This document shows positions 35,021 to 45,741 of a stretch of DNA of 64,000 nucleotides, one piece after another. The translations under genes were made by a program, and so were the position numbers. Position 1 is the stretch's first letter, and each line of letters begins with the position of its first letter. The notes beneath the pieces were generated by a model. It was not told the origin of the DNA, made no database searches, and saw only the letters and a list, made by a program, of their open reading frames with translations. Source of the DNA: Diadophis punctatus similis (lineage: Eukaryota; Chordata; Lepidosauria; Squamata; Dipsadidae); the NCBI GenBank assembly GCA_023053685.1, contig JALIGW010000028.1, forward strand, positions 5,505,501-5,569,500, in the 5' to 3' direction.

Positions 35021-35313
35021 TGGAGATTCTCAGTCATCCAGGACCAGGTCATGGTTGTCCCAAAGGTGCTTTTTTTCAAGAGGCAACTGGACTTTCTGGT
35101 TTTTCTTTGAAGACGTTTCACTTCTCATCCAAGAAGCTTCTTCAGCTCTAACTGGATGGTGGGGAGTGGAAGGATTCTTCCATTCCCCACCATCCATTCC
35201 TTCCATTCCCCACCATCCACTCAGAGCTAAAGAAGCTTCTTGGATGAGAAGCAAAACGTATTCAAAGAAAAACCAGAAAGTCCAGTTGCCTCTTGAAAAT
35301 AAACACCTTTGGG
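35021..35313. repeat. Foldback (hairpin) repeat, copy 2, arms ~105 bp
   Basis: The left arm (about 35056-35160) and right arm (about 35210-35313) are near-perfect inverses. The left arm contains CAAGAGGCAACTGGACTTTC and CATCCAAGAAGCTTCTTCAG. The apex has alternating ATTCCCCACCATCC blocks. Because of the symmetry, both strands carry similar open frames, which are artefacts. Confidence 0.88.
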
Positions 35314-35315
35314 AC

Positions 35316-37165
35316 ACCACCTTTGATAAATTGTTGTTCTTTAGCATTTCTTGTTCTATTATTTGTCTATCTTGGTAAACTGAAGATAGATTTGAACTTG
35401 GGTTTCTCCAGTCCTACATCTTTATGATTACACAAACATATGTATATACTCTGCAAAAGAAAACCCTGAATGGCTCATTGATTGTTATTCTTAATCCAAC
35501 AGCACTGTAAACAAGTCTAAATCTTCACTGTAACATTGCAAAAATTAAAGTTTGCTACATTTACATAATCACTAAAGCTTAATCTTCTATTTACAAACCG
35601 CACTGGACTGAGTCCCTACAACATGACAAAAATATTTTGCACAAAGAAATGTAATACGTTGTGGCTTAGTGCACACACACACAGGAATAGAGTGTATACT
35701 ATCAGAGTATTACTATCTTTTTTCCAACCTTCTGTAGTTAAAACTAATCCCCCCCTACTCCCTTCACACACCCTGTATAAGAGTTCCTTTTGATCACAGA
35801 ATCCCAACAACAAAAACCCGGTTTAAAAGTGTTTTGGGGCAAAAGTGCATCCAGTCCTTCAAAGCTAATCTTCTCAAGAATCTCATAGCCAGCTGATTCA
35901 ATCCAATTTGCCTTTGAACTACAAAGTCTTTAGAAGTATCATTACTGGCTATAGAATGAATACTCTGTGCAGATGCCAGCAATATAATTGGCTGAGTAAC
36001 AGAGCTTTCTGGCAGGATTAAGTCTTAAGTCAGGCTTCCAGCAGGATTTATCTCTGCCAAGCCAAAAGAGCAACGAAATGACAAAAACTGCATGCCTGAT
36101 ACCTAGTCTCCTGGCTGTGTGTATCTCGGACCTTATAAAAATGAAACAAGATAAATTGGAAGGTGCCAGTTTGAATTTAAGAATTTCCATTCAACCCATT
36201 TTCTTCTACCGTGTTAAGCAGATGTCGCCTCTATAGAAGATCTATTGCTGTGACACGCAACATAGATGAAAACAGCTGAATGTCTGAAATCATTTTGTAA
36301 ATGCACTTCAGTTGCAAAATTCAGTCCAAAGATAATGATTTATAAATATCTGTTCATCCTGTTCAGAGCTACAACTGTATTTTTAGCCTATATATTCCTT
36401 AGAGGCTAAAACCTTCGTAGCATAAAACAGAATCGGACTTCATTTTACCAGAAGAAAAGAGACCTGTATTTCTTTACAGTACTCCACTGTTCAAATATTC
36501 TTGATAGAAACAAGTACAGTAAAGCTAGTCTTTCAAGTAATATGGTCACGTGATGTTGTATAGCCAGAACATGCAAAGCTTTGTGCTTGTTTTCAAATAC
36601 TGTATGCAGTGAATAAGATATGATACACAATACATCTAAGAGAGATATTTATATTTGATTTGTAACAGGGCAAGCATCTCTTTATCTTACGCTCTGTCAC
36701 AAGTGCGGTTTTGAAATGTTTTTCTAAGGCTTGAGAAATAGTGAACATGCATTCATTTTCACTAGTATTCATGAAGTACTAAAAAGCAACAACAATTGGC
36801 TCTATCACTCACCCTCTGAAGGAGGTAGTAACACTCCCAGCCATTCTCAATTGAATCCCCACAACAATTCCCACCTTCACAAGTTGGTATCCTGTTTACA
36901 TCTGTGCTTCTTGGGCTGAGCTGTCTGTGCTATGAATATTCTTCCAATTCATCACAAGATGACACCATAATAAGAGGCTCCTGATCATGCAATTAGGAGA
37001 AGAGGCATATGCCCAGATCATGTGTTCCTAGAGGCATTGCACATATACATGTCCTGTGGCACATTTCTCGTGACTTGTGCATTCTTTTTTAATAGACAGT
37101 GAACTGCTCCCATAGTAGAAAGGTGAGCAAGTAGCAATAGGATATTGGAGAAGAGACCTCTCTAT
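35316..37165. other. Intergenic sequence, no gene recognised
   Basis: AT-rich sequence without a recognisable exon. Several short ORFs on both strands lack family features. Confidence 0.4.
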
Positions 37166-37173
37166 TTCCTCAG

Positions 37174-37304
37174 CAGGGCTGTCAAACTTGCGGCCCGAGA
37201 GCCGGATGTGTCATGTGTTGGCCACGCCCACACCTGGTTTAGCGAAGGGGAAAAACTCATATCTCACGTGACCTCACCGTGACGACACGAGTTTGATACC
37301 CCTG
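37174..37304. mobile_element. Short hAT MITE (CAGGGCTGTCAAAC ends)
   Basis: The left end CAGGGCTGTCAAACTTG pairs with the right end GAGTTTGATACCCCTG. The flanks TTCCTCAG and TTCTACAG match at 6 of 8. The interior TTGGCCACGCCCACACCTGG is shared with 23198. Confidence 0.85.
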
Positions 37305-37513
37305 TTCTACAGGCTGCTCTGTGCTGTGTAAGAGACTGTCAATGTGGTATTGTATAGGAATTTAGCTGTGACCTTGAGAAGAAGGTGGTAGAATGAATTA
37401 CTCAGCCCGTGGGAAAATAGAAAGTGTCAGAAAAAGACTCAGCCCCATCTGTATCTTACGGCCTTTAAAAAGCAGCAGTAAACTTCATAATTCTGTTAAT
37501 AAACTCTAAAGAG

Positions 37514-37598
37514 CAGTTTTCAAACTTGGCAACTTTAAGATGCACAGACTTCAACTCCCAGAATTCCCCAGCTAGCGTGCCAAGTTTAAAGAACACTG
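37514..37598. mobile_element. 'CAACTCCCAGAATTCC' MITE, short copy
   Basis: It opens with CAGTTTTCAAACTTGGCAAC and closes with AAGTTTAAAGAACACTG, with ACTTCAACTCCCAGAATTCC inside. No clear target duplication is visible. Confidence 0.6.
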
Positions 37599-37889
37599 TC
37601 CTACAGCAATATAACAGTACAAGTGGTCCTTGACTTACAATAGTTCATTTAGTGAACATTCAAAGTTACAACAGCACTGAAAAAAGTGACATGACAGTTT
37701 TTCAGACTTAAGACCACTGCAGCATCCCCATGGTCACATGATCAAAATTCAGACGCTTGGCAACTGATTCATATTTATGACAATTGCAGTGTCCTGAGGT
37801 CATGTGATCAGCTTTTATGACCTTCAGACAAGCAAAACCAATGGGGAAGCCAGATTCACTTAACAACCATGTCAACTAATTTCACAAAT

Positions 37890-38656
37890 TGTCACGATGT
37901 GAATATTGTCAGTTGTGAGTCTATGCAGGGTGATGCACCCCAGGGGCGGGTTGCTCGCTTACCTTGCTGCTGGAGCCATGCACGTGCATATCCACGCTTC
38001 AGGGGTGCTCGCTATGCACGCGCCCCCTCACGTGATTTTGCTTCTGCGCATGCATGGAAGCAAAATTGCGCCGAAATCTCACGAGGGGACGCACACGTGC
38101 GCCGGATTTTGGCACTATTTTGCTTCCGCGCATGCACGGAGGCAAAATCTCACCGAAATCTTACACGCGCGTGTCCCCTCATGAGATTTCGGTGCGATTT
38201 TGCTTCCGCGCATGCGCAGAAGCAAAATCGCCCGAAAATCACAGAAAAAAAATGGCGACGTGCCGGTTGGACCGGCAGAGAGGGCTCCGGAGTGGTTGCG
38301 AAATCTGCCGCTCCCTACCGGAGCTGCGTACCGGGGAGCTCTGGTAGGAACCCACCTCTGATGCACCCCTATCCTAAATATTATGGTACTTCCCAATACA
38401 AGCAGAACACGTGATATGATGTTCTACGCATGTCTACATTCCTATCCACCATTAATCACTTCTGATGTGCCTTCCGAACTGGAAGGTCTTGTTACGTAGC
38501 AAAGATGTAGTGTATTAAGGATTTATTGTTTTATATTGTTTTGTACCGAAATAAATATTTTCTATTAGACATTTTAATCTCGGTTTTATTTCTAAGTATT
38601 TGAATTCCAAGTAAAAGATCCAAAATCGCCTCTACGGGGGAATTCTTCCCTTAACA
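37890..38656 (+). mobile_element. Solo LTR carrying an hAT MITE
   Basis: The sequence begins TGTCACGATG and ends CTTCCCTTAACA, the TGT...ACA form of retroviral and LTR-retrotransposon LTRs. It is flanked by a 5-bp duplication, CAAAT, at 37885-37889 and 38657-38661. AATAAA occurs ~110 bases before the right end, indicating plus orientation. Without the nested MITE the LTR is about 339 bp. No internal retroviral genes are present. Confidence 0.8.
37941..38360. mobile_element. hAT MITE (CAGGGGCGGGTTGC ends) inside the solo LTR
   Basis: The left end CAGGGGCGGGTT pairs with the right end AACCCACCTCTG. A perfect target duplication, ATGCACCC, lies at 37933-37940 and 38361-38368. The interior repeats GATTTTGCTTCCGCGCATGC-type units in alternating orientation. 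Confidence 0.92.
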
Positions 38657-38801
38657 CAAATGTTACTAACTAAACAAATGCAGCAACTCACTTAACAAAT
38701 GTGGCAAGAAAGGTCACAAAATGAGTCAAAACTCACTTAACAAATGTCTCACTTAGCAACAAAAATTGTTCAGTTGGGATTGTAAATTTAGGATTACCTG
38801 T

Positions 38802-39689
38802 ATTCCTTGAGTTCTGTTGTGCTTGCTTCTTGATCTGGCCTACCTCAAAAGACTGGCAAACATTAAGGTTCAAATTCTAAAATTGATGACTATTTTGCAG
38901 TGGCATGAAGCCACATGATTCACCTCAAGTAGCAAAATGTCTTGTGACAATTACACTTTGCCAATTATCATGTGACAATCATATTCTCTCAAGCTTTGTT
39001 TTGGAAGTCAAGCTAGGATGGGTGATTCCTATTTTGATTGGGCACCTCCAGGGACACCAGGGTTGTAAGGCTAGACTGAAAAGTCCCCCCAAAAATCCCA
39101 CAAGAAGAGCAATGACAAACAATATACTACAACAGTATATTACTATAGCTTGGATTAATATTTTGGCAGCACTTCTTTCATTAAAACAAACCTGTTTATA
39201 TTTTTAGTGATGGAGGTCCTTCATTGCTTGGCATTATTAATATAGGAGCAACTTTATAACTAACCACCGTTAAGGAAAGGAGGACTGGGGGCAATTCCAC
39301 CCACAGAGGGAAATATGGAAAACATGCCTACAGATGTGATGCAAAAATCCAGACACAGAATTTAGGTGGGTGGTGTTCCTGACCCATTCTCTGGCTTTGC
39401 ATTAAAAACATTCTTCTCTATGGATGCCAGTGGTAAAACCACCTGCCACCATCATATCTCCTTTGAAATGGGCGGATGGACCCAGATCTGGATAACAGAC
39501 AGTTACTACTAGGAGAGAAGCCAATAAGAAGATGGAGTCATGTCTCATTTTGAATGTGTTTTTCACATTACAATGAAAGAGAACTTTATAGCAAAATCAG
39601 AAAAAAAGCCACCCTTCCTCCCAACTCTTGTAACACTTAAGCTGAAATAGAAAATAATACCACGCCAAAACAATAGCAATTTTTGGCCA
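38802..39689. other. Intergenic, no gene recognised
   Basis: Unique-looking AT-rich sequence; nothing identified. Confidence 0.4.
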
Positions 39690-39925
39690 TAATGGTGGCA
39701 CAGTGGTTAGAATGCAGTACCGCAGACTACTTCTGCTGACTGCCACCTGCCTGCAATTTGGCAGTTCAAATCTCACCAGGCTCAAGGCTGATTCAGCCCT
39801 CCTTCCTTCCAGGGTGGGTAAAATGAGGACCCAGATTTTTGGGGGGCCATGTGCTGACTCTGTAAACTGCTTAAAGAGGGCTGTAAAGCACTGTGAAGCG
39901 GTACATAAGTCTAAGTGCTATTGCT
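39690..39925 (+). mobile_element. tRNA-derived SINE (GTGGCACAGTGGTTAGAATG family)
   Basis: It has the head GGTGGCACAGTGGTTAGAAT, B-box region CAGTTCAAATCTC, body GGTAAAATGAGGACCCAGAT and tail TAAGTCTAAGTGCTATTGC. This is the best-preserved plus-strand copy in the window. Confidence 0.9.
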
Positions 39926-39929
39926 ATCC

Positions 39930-40849
39930 TAACAGGACTTTAAAAACCAATTGAAATCAAGCTGCTTTGATTGGCTATTTAAAAACAAGTAGGTTTAAAA
40001 AAAGCTTTAAATGGCAAAATTTATCTTCATAAATAGATTATTGATGTATTGATCTAGTTAGTATAGAGATGTATAGAAGCTACGTTTATTTCTTACTGTG
40101 GAGAAGACTTAATGTCAAATATGACTAGCTTTTTGAAGTCCTGAAGTTCAGAGTGGAGTCTGAAAATCAGTGTCAAAACATCCCTCATTAGTTGACAAAT
40201 ATGCACAATCTATCTGCAAATAACCAGGTGTTTCAGTAAGTATATTTGATGAACAATTAAGAATAGGTAGTTGGGGGACTTTTAAACATTTTCAAAAGTG
40301 TTGCAATCTTCCCCAATGAGAGTAAGGATTCAGAATAAATTATTTCTCTCTCCTACTGAACATTTTAAAAGGAGAAAAAAAAGTAAGAAAAGCACAAGTA
40401 GACAAATATAAAGGTGAGTAAAATTTTAAAATTTGAGTAAACCTTTTCAGTGTAATGCAAGCTCAGTTCTATCTGTCTGAATACTAGTCAAATTAACATG
40501 CAGATCCTAGTGATACTAAACACAATATTAATTTTAAACTCTCATCCTATCAATTAAAAAATCTGTTCTTCTTTAACAAGTCATCCAATGTTAAGTATTT
40601 AAACATGTTAAGAAAACCACATTTGGGGTGCGATACAATCCCTGAGTAAAATATCCTGAGTGGGTGTTTATTTGGGAGTCATGCCCGAAACAGGTACCTA
40701 ATGAAAAGACATTTGAGCATGAAATGTTTTTTTAGGAGAACAGGGGGTAAGTTGCCAGCAGCTGAGTAAGAGGGTTAAAAAAAATTGTCAATGTTACCTG
40801 CTCAATCATAGTAATTTTACATCTGCTCCAATCTCCTGACTCTCTGTCT
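39930..40849. other. Intergenic, no gene recognised
   Basis: AT-rich spacer without recognisable features. Confidence 0.4.
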
Positions 40850-40974
40850 CAGTGTTTCCCAATCTTAGCAACTTTAAAATGTCTGGACTTCAACTCCCAG
40901 AATTCCACATGTGGCCTGGGGAATTCTGGGAACTGAAGTCCATATCTAAAAGTGGCTGAGGTTGAGAAACACTG
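40850..40974. mobile_element. Palindromic MITE (CAGTGTTTCCCAATC ends)
   Basis: The left half contains TGGACTTCAACTCCCAGAATTC and the right half GAATTCTGGGAACTGAAGTC. The ends CAGTGTTTC and GAGAAACACTG are inverted. The target duplication is imperfect (CTCTGTCT and ATCTCTTT), so the superfamily is unproven, although hAT is plausible. Confidence 0.75.
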
Positions 40975-41106
40975 ATCTCTTTGGTTGCTTAGCCTTAGAC
41001 TCTTAAAAATTACTAAGTGCTGGCTCTAGGATATAGATCTCAGTCTTATCCTGTTTGTTGCAGTTAAATTATTCAATGAAGACCCTACTCCGTTACTTTC
41101 CTTAAC

Positions 41107-42066
41107 TAAAGTGACCAGATTTTTTTTTCTTCAAGCGGGACACCATTGATGGGGGTGGGTTTCTCCATTTGAGTTTTGCCCTCTGCGCATGCGCAGAACG
41201 CTGCGCATGCGCAGAGGGCAAAACAGCAAATGTCGGCGTCCAGGTGAGGTGGGGAGGGAGGGGGGGAGGCGGGAGGCGGGAGGGCGCTTGGATGCCTGCA
41301 GCTCGCGACAGGTAAGCTGCCTCCTTTCCCCGTCTCCCGCCTCCCGTTCGTTGCTTGCCAGCCCAGCCGAAGGGAAGGCGGGAGGCGAGGAAAGGCCTCC
41401 CAAAAGGAGGGGAGGCTTCGGGAGCCCGCCTCCCTTTCAGGCCGAAAGGGAGGCGGGCTCCCGAAGCCTCCCCTCCTTTTGGGAGGCCTTTCCTCGCCTC
41501 CCGCCTTCCCTTCGGCTGGGCTGGCAAGCAACGAACGGGAGGCGGGAGACGGGGAAAGGAGCAGCCGGCAGCTTACCTGCTCCAAGCATCCAAGCGCCGC
41601 GGTCTCCCGGTCGCCTGCCCGGCCCCAGGGCAACGGCGGCAGCGAGGCGACGGGGGGAAGAAAGGGGAGGGGGACGAGGAAGGGCTGTTTGCGCCGCTCG
41701 TGACGTAAATTCAAAGCGGCGACGGCTCCTCGTCCCTCACCCCTCCCAACAGCAGCGGCGCCTCCGAGGGCGGGGCTAGGGATGGGGCGGGGGAAGGAGA
41801 GGAGGAGCAGCCTCCCTTCCCCCTCTCCCCAGCTTCCAGCCGCCGCCGGAGGAGTCAACAACGCGGGATGCCCGCCCGCCGCCAACGCTGCCCACAGCCG
41901 GCCCGAGCTGAGAGGCCTGCTGCCTTTCAGGCCGATTTTTTGAAAGAATGCCCTAGTCAGGCATTCTTTCAAGAAATCGGGACTTTTTAAGAGGGCGGGC
42001 GGGACGCGGGACAAATGGTGAAAAAGCGGGTGTGTCCCGCCAAAATCGGGATGTCTGGTCACCTTA
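41107..42066. mobile_element. Complete GC-rich hAT MITE (TAAAGTGACCAGA ends), 960 bp
   Basis: The left end TAAAGTGACCAGATTTT pairs with the right end GTCTGGTCACCTTA. A perfect 8-bp target duplication, TCCTTAAC, lies at 41099-41106 and 42067-42074. The interior is CpG-rich. It contains two TGCGCATGCGCA palindromes (41184-41195, 41202-41213) and a giant inverted repeat at 41291-41600. The long open frames on both strands reflect GC content and symmetry. No transposase is present. Confidence 0.95.
41291..41600. repeat. Giant palindrome inside the hAT MITE, arms ~145 bp
   Basis: The left arm (about 41291-41437) and right arm (41445-about 41600) are inverses around the 7-base spacer at 41438-41444. 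The inner ~120 bases are almost perfect; the outer part has small indels. Landmarks are GGCGGGAGGCGAGGAAAGGC and its complement GCCTTTCCTCGCCTCCCGCC. Confidence 0.92.
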
Positions 42067-42689
42067 TCCTTAACACAAAAATCCTTCAATTCTTGATTAC
42101 CTTCATGTTGGGTGGGTGATCTAGAACCATGTACTCCCAAAATGCTTAAGCCTAATCACCTTGGGCAAGGAAGAGTTTCTCCTCTGATCTGTCCAGAATC
42201 TAAGGAAGATAAGCATTTCCCCTTCAGGAACAGGTGATGTTACTATAATTACCTACCTGTACTCTTTTTCCTGGAAAAATAGCCATACCTAATCACCTCA
42301 GAACTCAGGAAAAGGGAATATGAGACAAACGGGATGAGGTGTCTTCAGATGTGTAGATTCTTCTTCCCATGCTACAACCTAATTTTGATTTATTTGCTTT
42401 GTAGTGCTGCAGTTAGTTTAACGCCCCAATGTTTTTAGCTCATAAGCAGGGGTGGGATTCAGGCGGTTCGGACTGGTTCCAGCGAACTGGTTGTTATGAT
42501 TTTGCACAGTCTGGAGAACTGGTAAAATTGACCATTGGCTAGCCCTGCCCCGCCCCACCCTGCCCTATATATTATCTTCTCTTCGCCACACGGTCCAGCT
42601 AATCTCCGTGCCTCCCTCTGTGCCTCACACGCTCTGCTCACCAAAGGTAAGCATGCTGCCCACTTGGCCTTTACCTCGGGTTGGGGCCC

Positions 42690-42900
42690 AGAGACATGAC
42701 ATTCCCCAGCTCTGGCCTTGCCCTGGAGCCACTGCTCACTTACTGCCCGCCTCAGCTGGGTCAGGGAATGCGCCATTCTCCGGCTCCGGCCTTGCCCTGG
42801 AGCTGCTGCCCGCTCGCTGTCCACCTCGGCCGGGTCGGGGAATGTGCCATTCTCCAGCTCCGGCCTTGCCCTGGGCCTCCGCCCGCATGCTGCCACCCCC
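42690..42900. repeat. 74-bp tandem repeat, ~2.7 units
   Basis: GCCTTGCCCTGG recurs at 42715, 42789 and 42863, a constant 74-base period. Each unit contains CATTCTCC.GCTC.GGCCTTG. Confidence 0.88.
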
Positions 42901-43018
42901 CTCTGGCCTCAAGCTACGTCCAGGTTCTTACGTAAAGTGCTGCAGCAGAGATCTTGCAGTTGTCCCTTGCTGAGGCTCGCTCGCTCGCTCACGGAGACGT
43001 TCCATGTGGTCTTTGGGT

Positions 43019-43222
43019 CAGCAGCTGCTTCTCTCTGCTGCTGGTCTTGCTGGGAGAGAGAGCATCTCTTGTGCAATTTAGCAGCTGTGAGCTTCCGCTT
43101 TCCTCTAAGTCACATTCACACTTTCCGGATGGGACTTAGAGGAAAGCAGTGGCTCACAACTGCTAAATTGCACAAGAGATGCTCTTTCTCCCAGCAAGAC
43201 TAGCGGAGAGAAGCAGCCGCTG
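43019..43222. repeat. Palindrome inside hAT MITE, arms ~90 bp
   Basis: AGCATCTCTTGTGCAATTTA in the left arm (43019-43111) is matched by TAAATTGCACAAGAGATGCT in the right arm (43133-43222). The spacer is about 21 bases. Confidence 0.9.
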
Positions 43223-43404
43223 CCCGGGAGAGCAGAGATGGAGCGGAGCATGTCCTGAAAGGCTGTTTGGTTGACCCTCGCTGCGCATGCGTGGAAGCCG
43301 GGTGTGTGCATATGCACAGAAGCCATGCGCGCATGCATGCGCGTGCAGTCACATTTTCGGTGAACTGGTTGTTAAGTGGGTTGAATCCCACCACTGCTCA
43401 TAAG

Positions 43405-44433
43405 CCTATCTGTAGTTAGCACTGTTAATGTGTTAGAATTCCAACAGTTTTGATTAAGAGTTATAAATATGGGGTGGCAATTCCCCCCCCCCCCCCGCTC
43501 TCTTGCAAAACATGGAGAGTAAAGCAGTTTGAAGCTGATTCTTTCTTGTACTTAAAACTGCTATATGTTTAAATACACATGCAATGTAATGCATTTGCTT
43601 AGTTTGCTGTTCTGCTGTTTTCCACAAGATGGCTTCATTTACTATAAAATCCTTACAAATAGCAGCCATCTGTTCTTGATTTCTTTTTTTCCCTTTTCAT
43701 TTATTTTTACTCCACTCTTGTATTTATATATTGTCTATTCAAGACAGAAACTCAATTTCTCAGGGATTAAAATTGAATTGTATCTTAAATGTATCTAAAA
43801 ACACTAACAGGATGACATTGAATTAATATTTCTTTAAAATGCTTATAAGATGTCATCAAAGACTTCTGTTTTATTACTGAGTATATTTACTTTCAAAGCA
43901 TATATTTATTATTTATTCTATTTTTTATAAATGACATTTGGTGATGATTTCCAAATGTATGCATTTATATTATCTTTGTGCTAGCAAATGAAGTATATCA
44001 GCAATATTTCTATATCACAAATAAAATGAATGGTTCAAAGGTTCAGTAACAGAACATTGCTTTATTTATAAATAAAACAAATCTGAACAACCATAGAAAA
44101 AAACTGAAGCAAAAAACAGAGGCCAACTTTTTTCTTAGGCAATTTAACATAATTGATTGGCTTAAAAAACAACAATGATATAAAAAAACTCAGAAAAATC
44201 AACTTTTCAAAACAGATGGCTTTGTTTAGATAAGTTGGTGAGTGCAAGCCAAAATTTCAAATCAAATTTGGTCTCATGTAAAAGATTAAAAAACAAACAA
44301 TTTTTCACACGAGAAAAATCTGTGGTTAATTTAAAAAAGAAAGCTAATCCAATGAAATTGTTATTCTGGTCATAGACCAACATAGAAAAAATTATGTTTC
44401 GTTCTTACCTGATCTATGATATAATGCCATTAT
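43405..44433. other. Intergenic, no gene recognised
   Basis: AT-rich sequence with a poly-C run near 43482-43496. Confidence 0.4.
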
Positions 44434-44823
44434 CAACTCTGAAGCTGACCTGACCGGCGCCATTTTGGAGCTTCAGTGTTGCCACACTGGAGCTGAGGGA
44501 TAGGGAAGAGGGAATAGAAATAGCTGGGGTTTGTAGCCAAAACAAAATACTTTCTCTTGGGAACCAAAGTCATTCTCACACCTGGTCAGAGAGAGACGGA
44601 AAGTGATGTTACCATGCAACTGGATTGTGCCCTGATTGGACCATGTGATTGATTGATTGGGGAAGGGGAAAAACTTTTAATTTGGTGAAAACCATGGGAA
44701 CCTTCACAGTCAGTTTTCATCAGAACTGTGCCAATATGATATTTCCAATAAAACTATTCTTTGAGGAATCTACTGGCCTCGGAGTTTTTTTTTGCTTTGG
44801 GATTATTACTTGGAACCTTGACA
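44434..44823. mobile_element. Unclassified LTR-like repeat
   Basis: A moderately GC-rich 390-base block contains TGACCTGACCGGCGCCATTT, GATTGATTGATTGG and AATAAA near its right end, reminiscent of an LTR. An identical octamer, GCCATTAT, lies on both sides (44426-44433 and 44824-44831). The ends are neither TG...CA nor inverted, so the class is unresolved. Confidence 0.4.
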
Positions 44824-44831
44824 GCCATTAT

Positions 44832-45741
44832 ATATAATGCCGTATAATGCTAAAGTATGGTATACTCTAATTGTGCTTTGTTAAACAAGTGATTCAGTAA
44901 TAGATGGATTCATGTTTTTCAAAAGACCAACATCAAACAAACCAACTACAATGTGAAAGTAGACATATTTCCTAGAATGAATACTTCTTCCTTTAAAATT
45001 CAGGCATCGTAATCAAGTTTGGCTAGCCCAGCTAGAATCCAACCAATATTTTCACATCATAATAAAATGCTTCATTACTAGGGTTGATTCCTGCCAAGTT
45101 ATCAACTGAAATTTCCAGTCTTCAGAATCCAGGGCTGATCTTCTCTACACATCATTATGCTTTCCTTCAAATAAAAGCATCTCTTAAAAGCATTTGAGCT
45201 CAAAATAATGTTGGTCTTATTTACATGACATGGTTCAGTATAGAAAGGAACAGTGAGAAGGCAACATTGATGCCATATTAAAACCAAAGGCTTCCTCTGG
45301 CTTTATTTCAGTAACCATGCATTAAGTTGCAATATATGCAGTCTATATGGGTACATATTTCTACAAAAACATTTGCAAAGGCTGAAATTGTCTTCAGATT
45401 CCAGGATCCAATAAACAAAGAGGTATCTATGTATAGGTTTCCTATTTCGGACATCCATACATCATACAGTGATTAATGATTAAAGCTATTGAGGCTGAGA
45501 AGTTGGGAACGAAACCAGGGTTTTGATCTCCCTGGATCTCTTTTTTCATGAATAACATTGGAAGAAAACTTTGGCAACACAATCATACGGCCTTTAACAT
45601 AGTTATTGTTTCTATTTTTAAAAGAAAAGCTACTGACAATGCTGTCTAAAACAATTTTATAGGCAGTCTGGTACCCCCATCACTTTTTTAGTATAAGGTA
45701 ACAGTAAATATACTATATTTCTAATGCAATTCAATATAAAC
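44832..45741. other. Intergenic, no gene recognised
   Basis: AT-rich spacer; nothing identified. Confidence 0.4.

Larger units (their letters stand above)
37620..38800. mobile_element. TA-flanked 'ACAGGTAGTCC' MITE split by a solo LTR
   Basis: The left half (37620-37889) starts CAAGTGGTCCTTGACTTAC after TA. The right half (38662-38800) ends TTTAGGATTACCTG before TA. The two halves are the two parts of one element in the correct order, separated by the LTR at 37890-38656. Confidence 0.85.
42447..43396. mobile_element. Complete hAT MITE (CAGGGGTGGGATTC ends), 950 bp
   Basis: The left end CAGGGGTGGGATTCAGG pairs with the right end TTGAATCCCACCACTG. A perfect target duplication, CTCATAAG, lies at 42439-42446 and 43397-43404. 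The interior holds a 74-bp tandem array and a ~90-bp palindrome. Confidence 0.95.

Noticed and set aside
35030..35378. Paired ~105-codon ORFs on opposite strands
   Set aside because: The two proteins are nearly identical because the DNA is a palindrome; there is no coding signal.
41106..42140. 344-codon minus-strand ORF and several overlapping plus-strand ORFs
   Set aside because: They are products of a GC-rich, palindromic hAT MITE. The translations mirror each other on both strands and contain no domain.
42690..42900. Tandem repeat as a CRISPR-like array
   Set aside because: Units are 74 bp, directly abutting, without unique spacers, in a vertebrate MITE.
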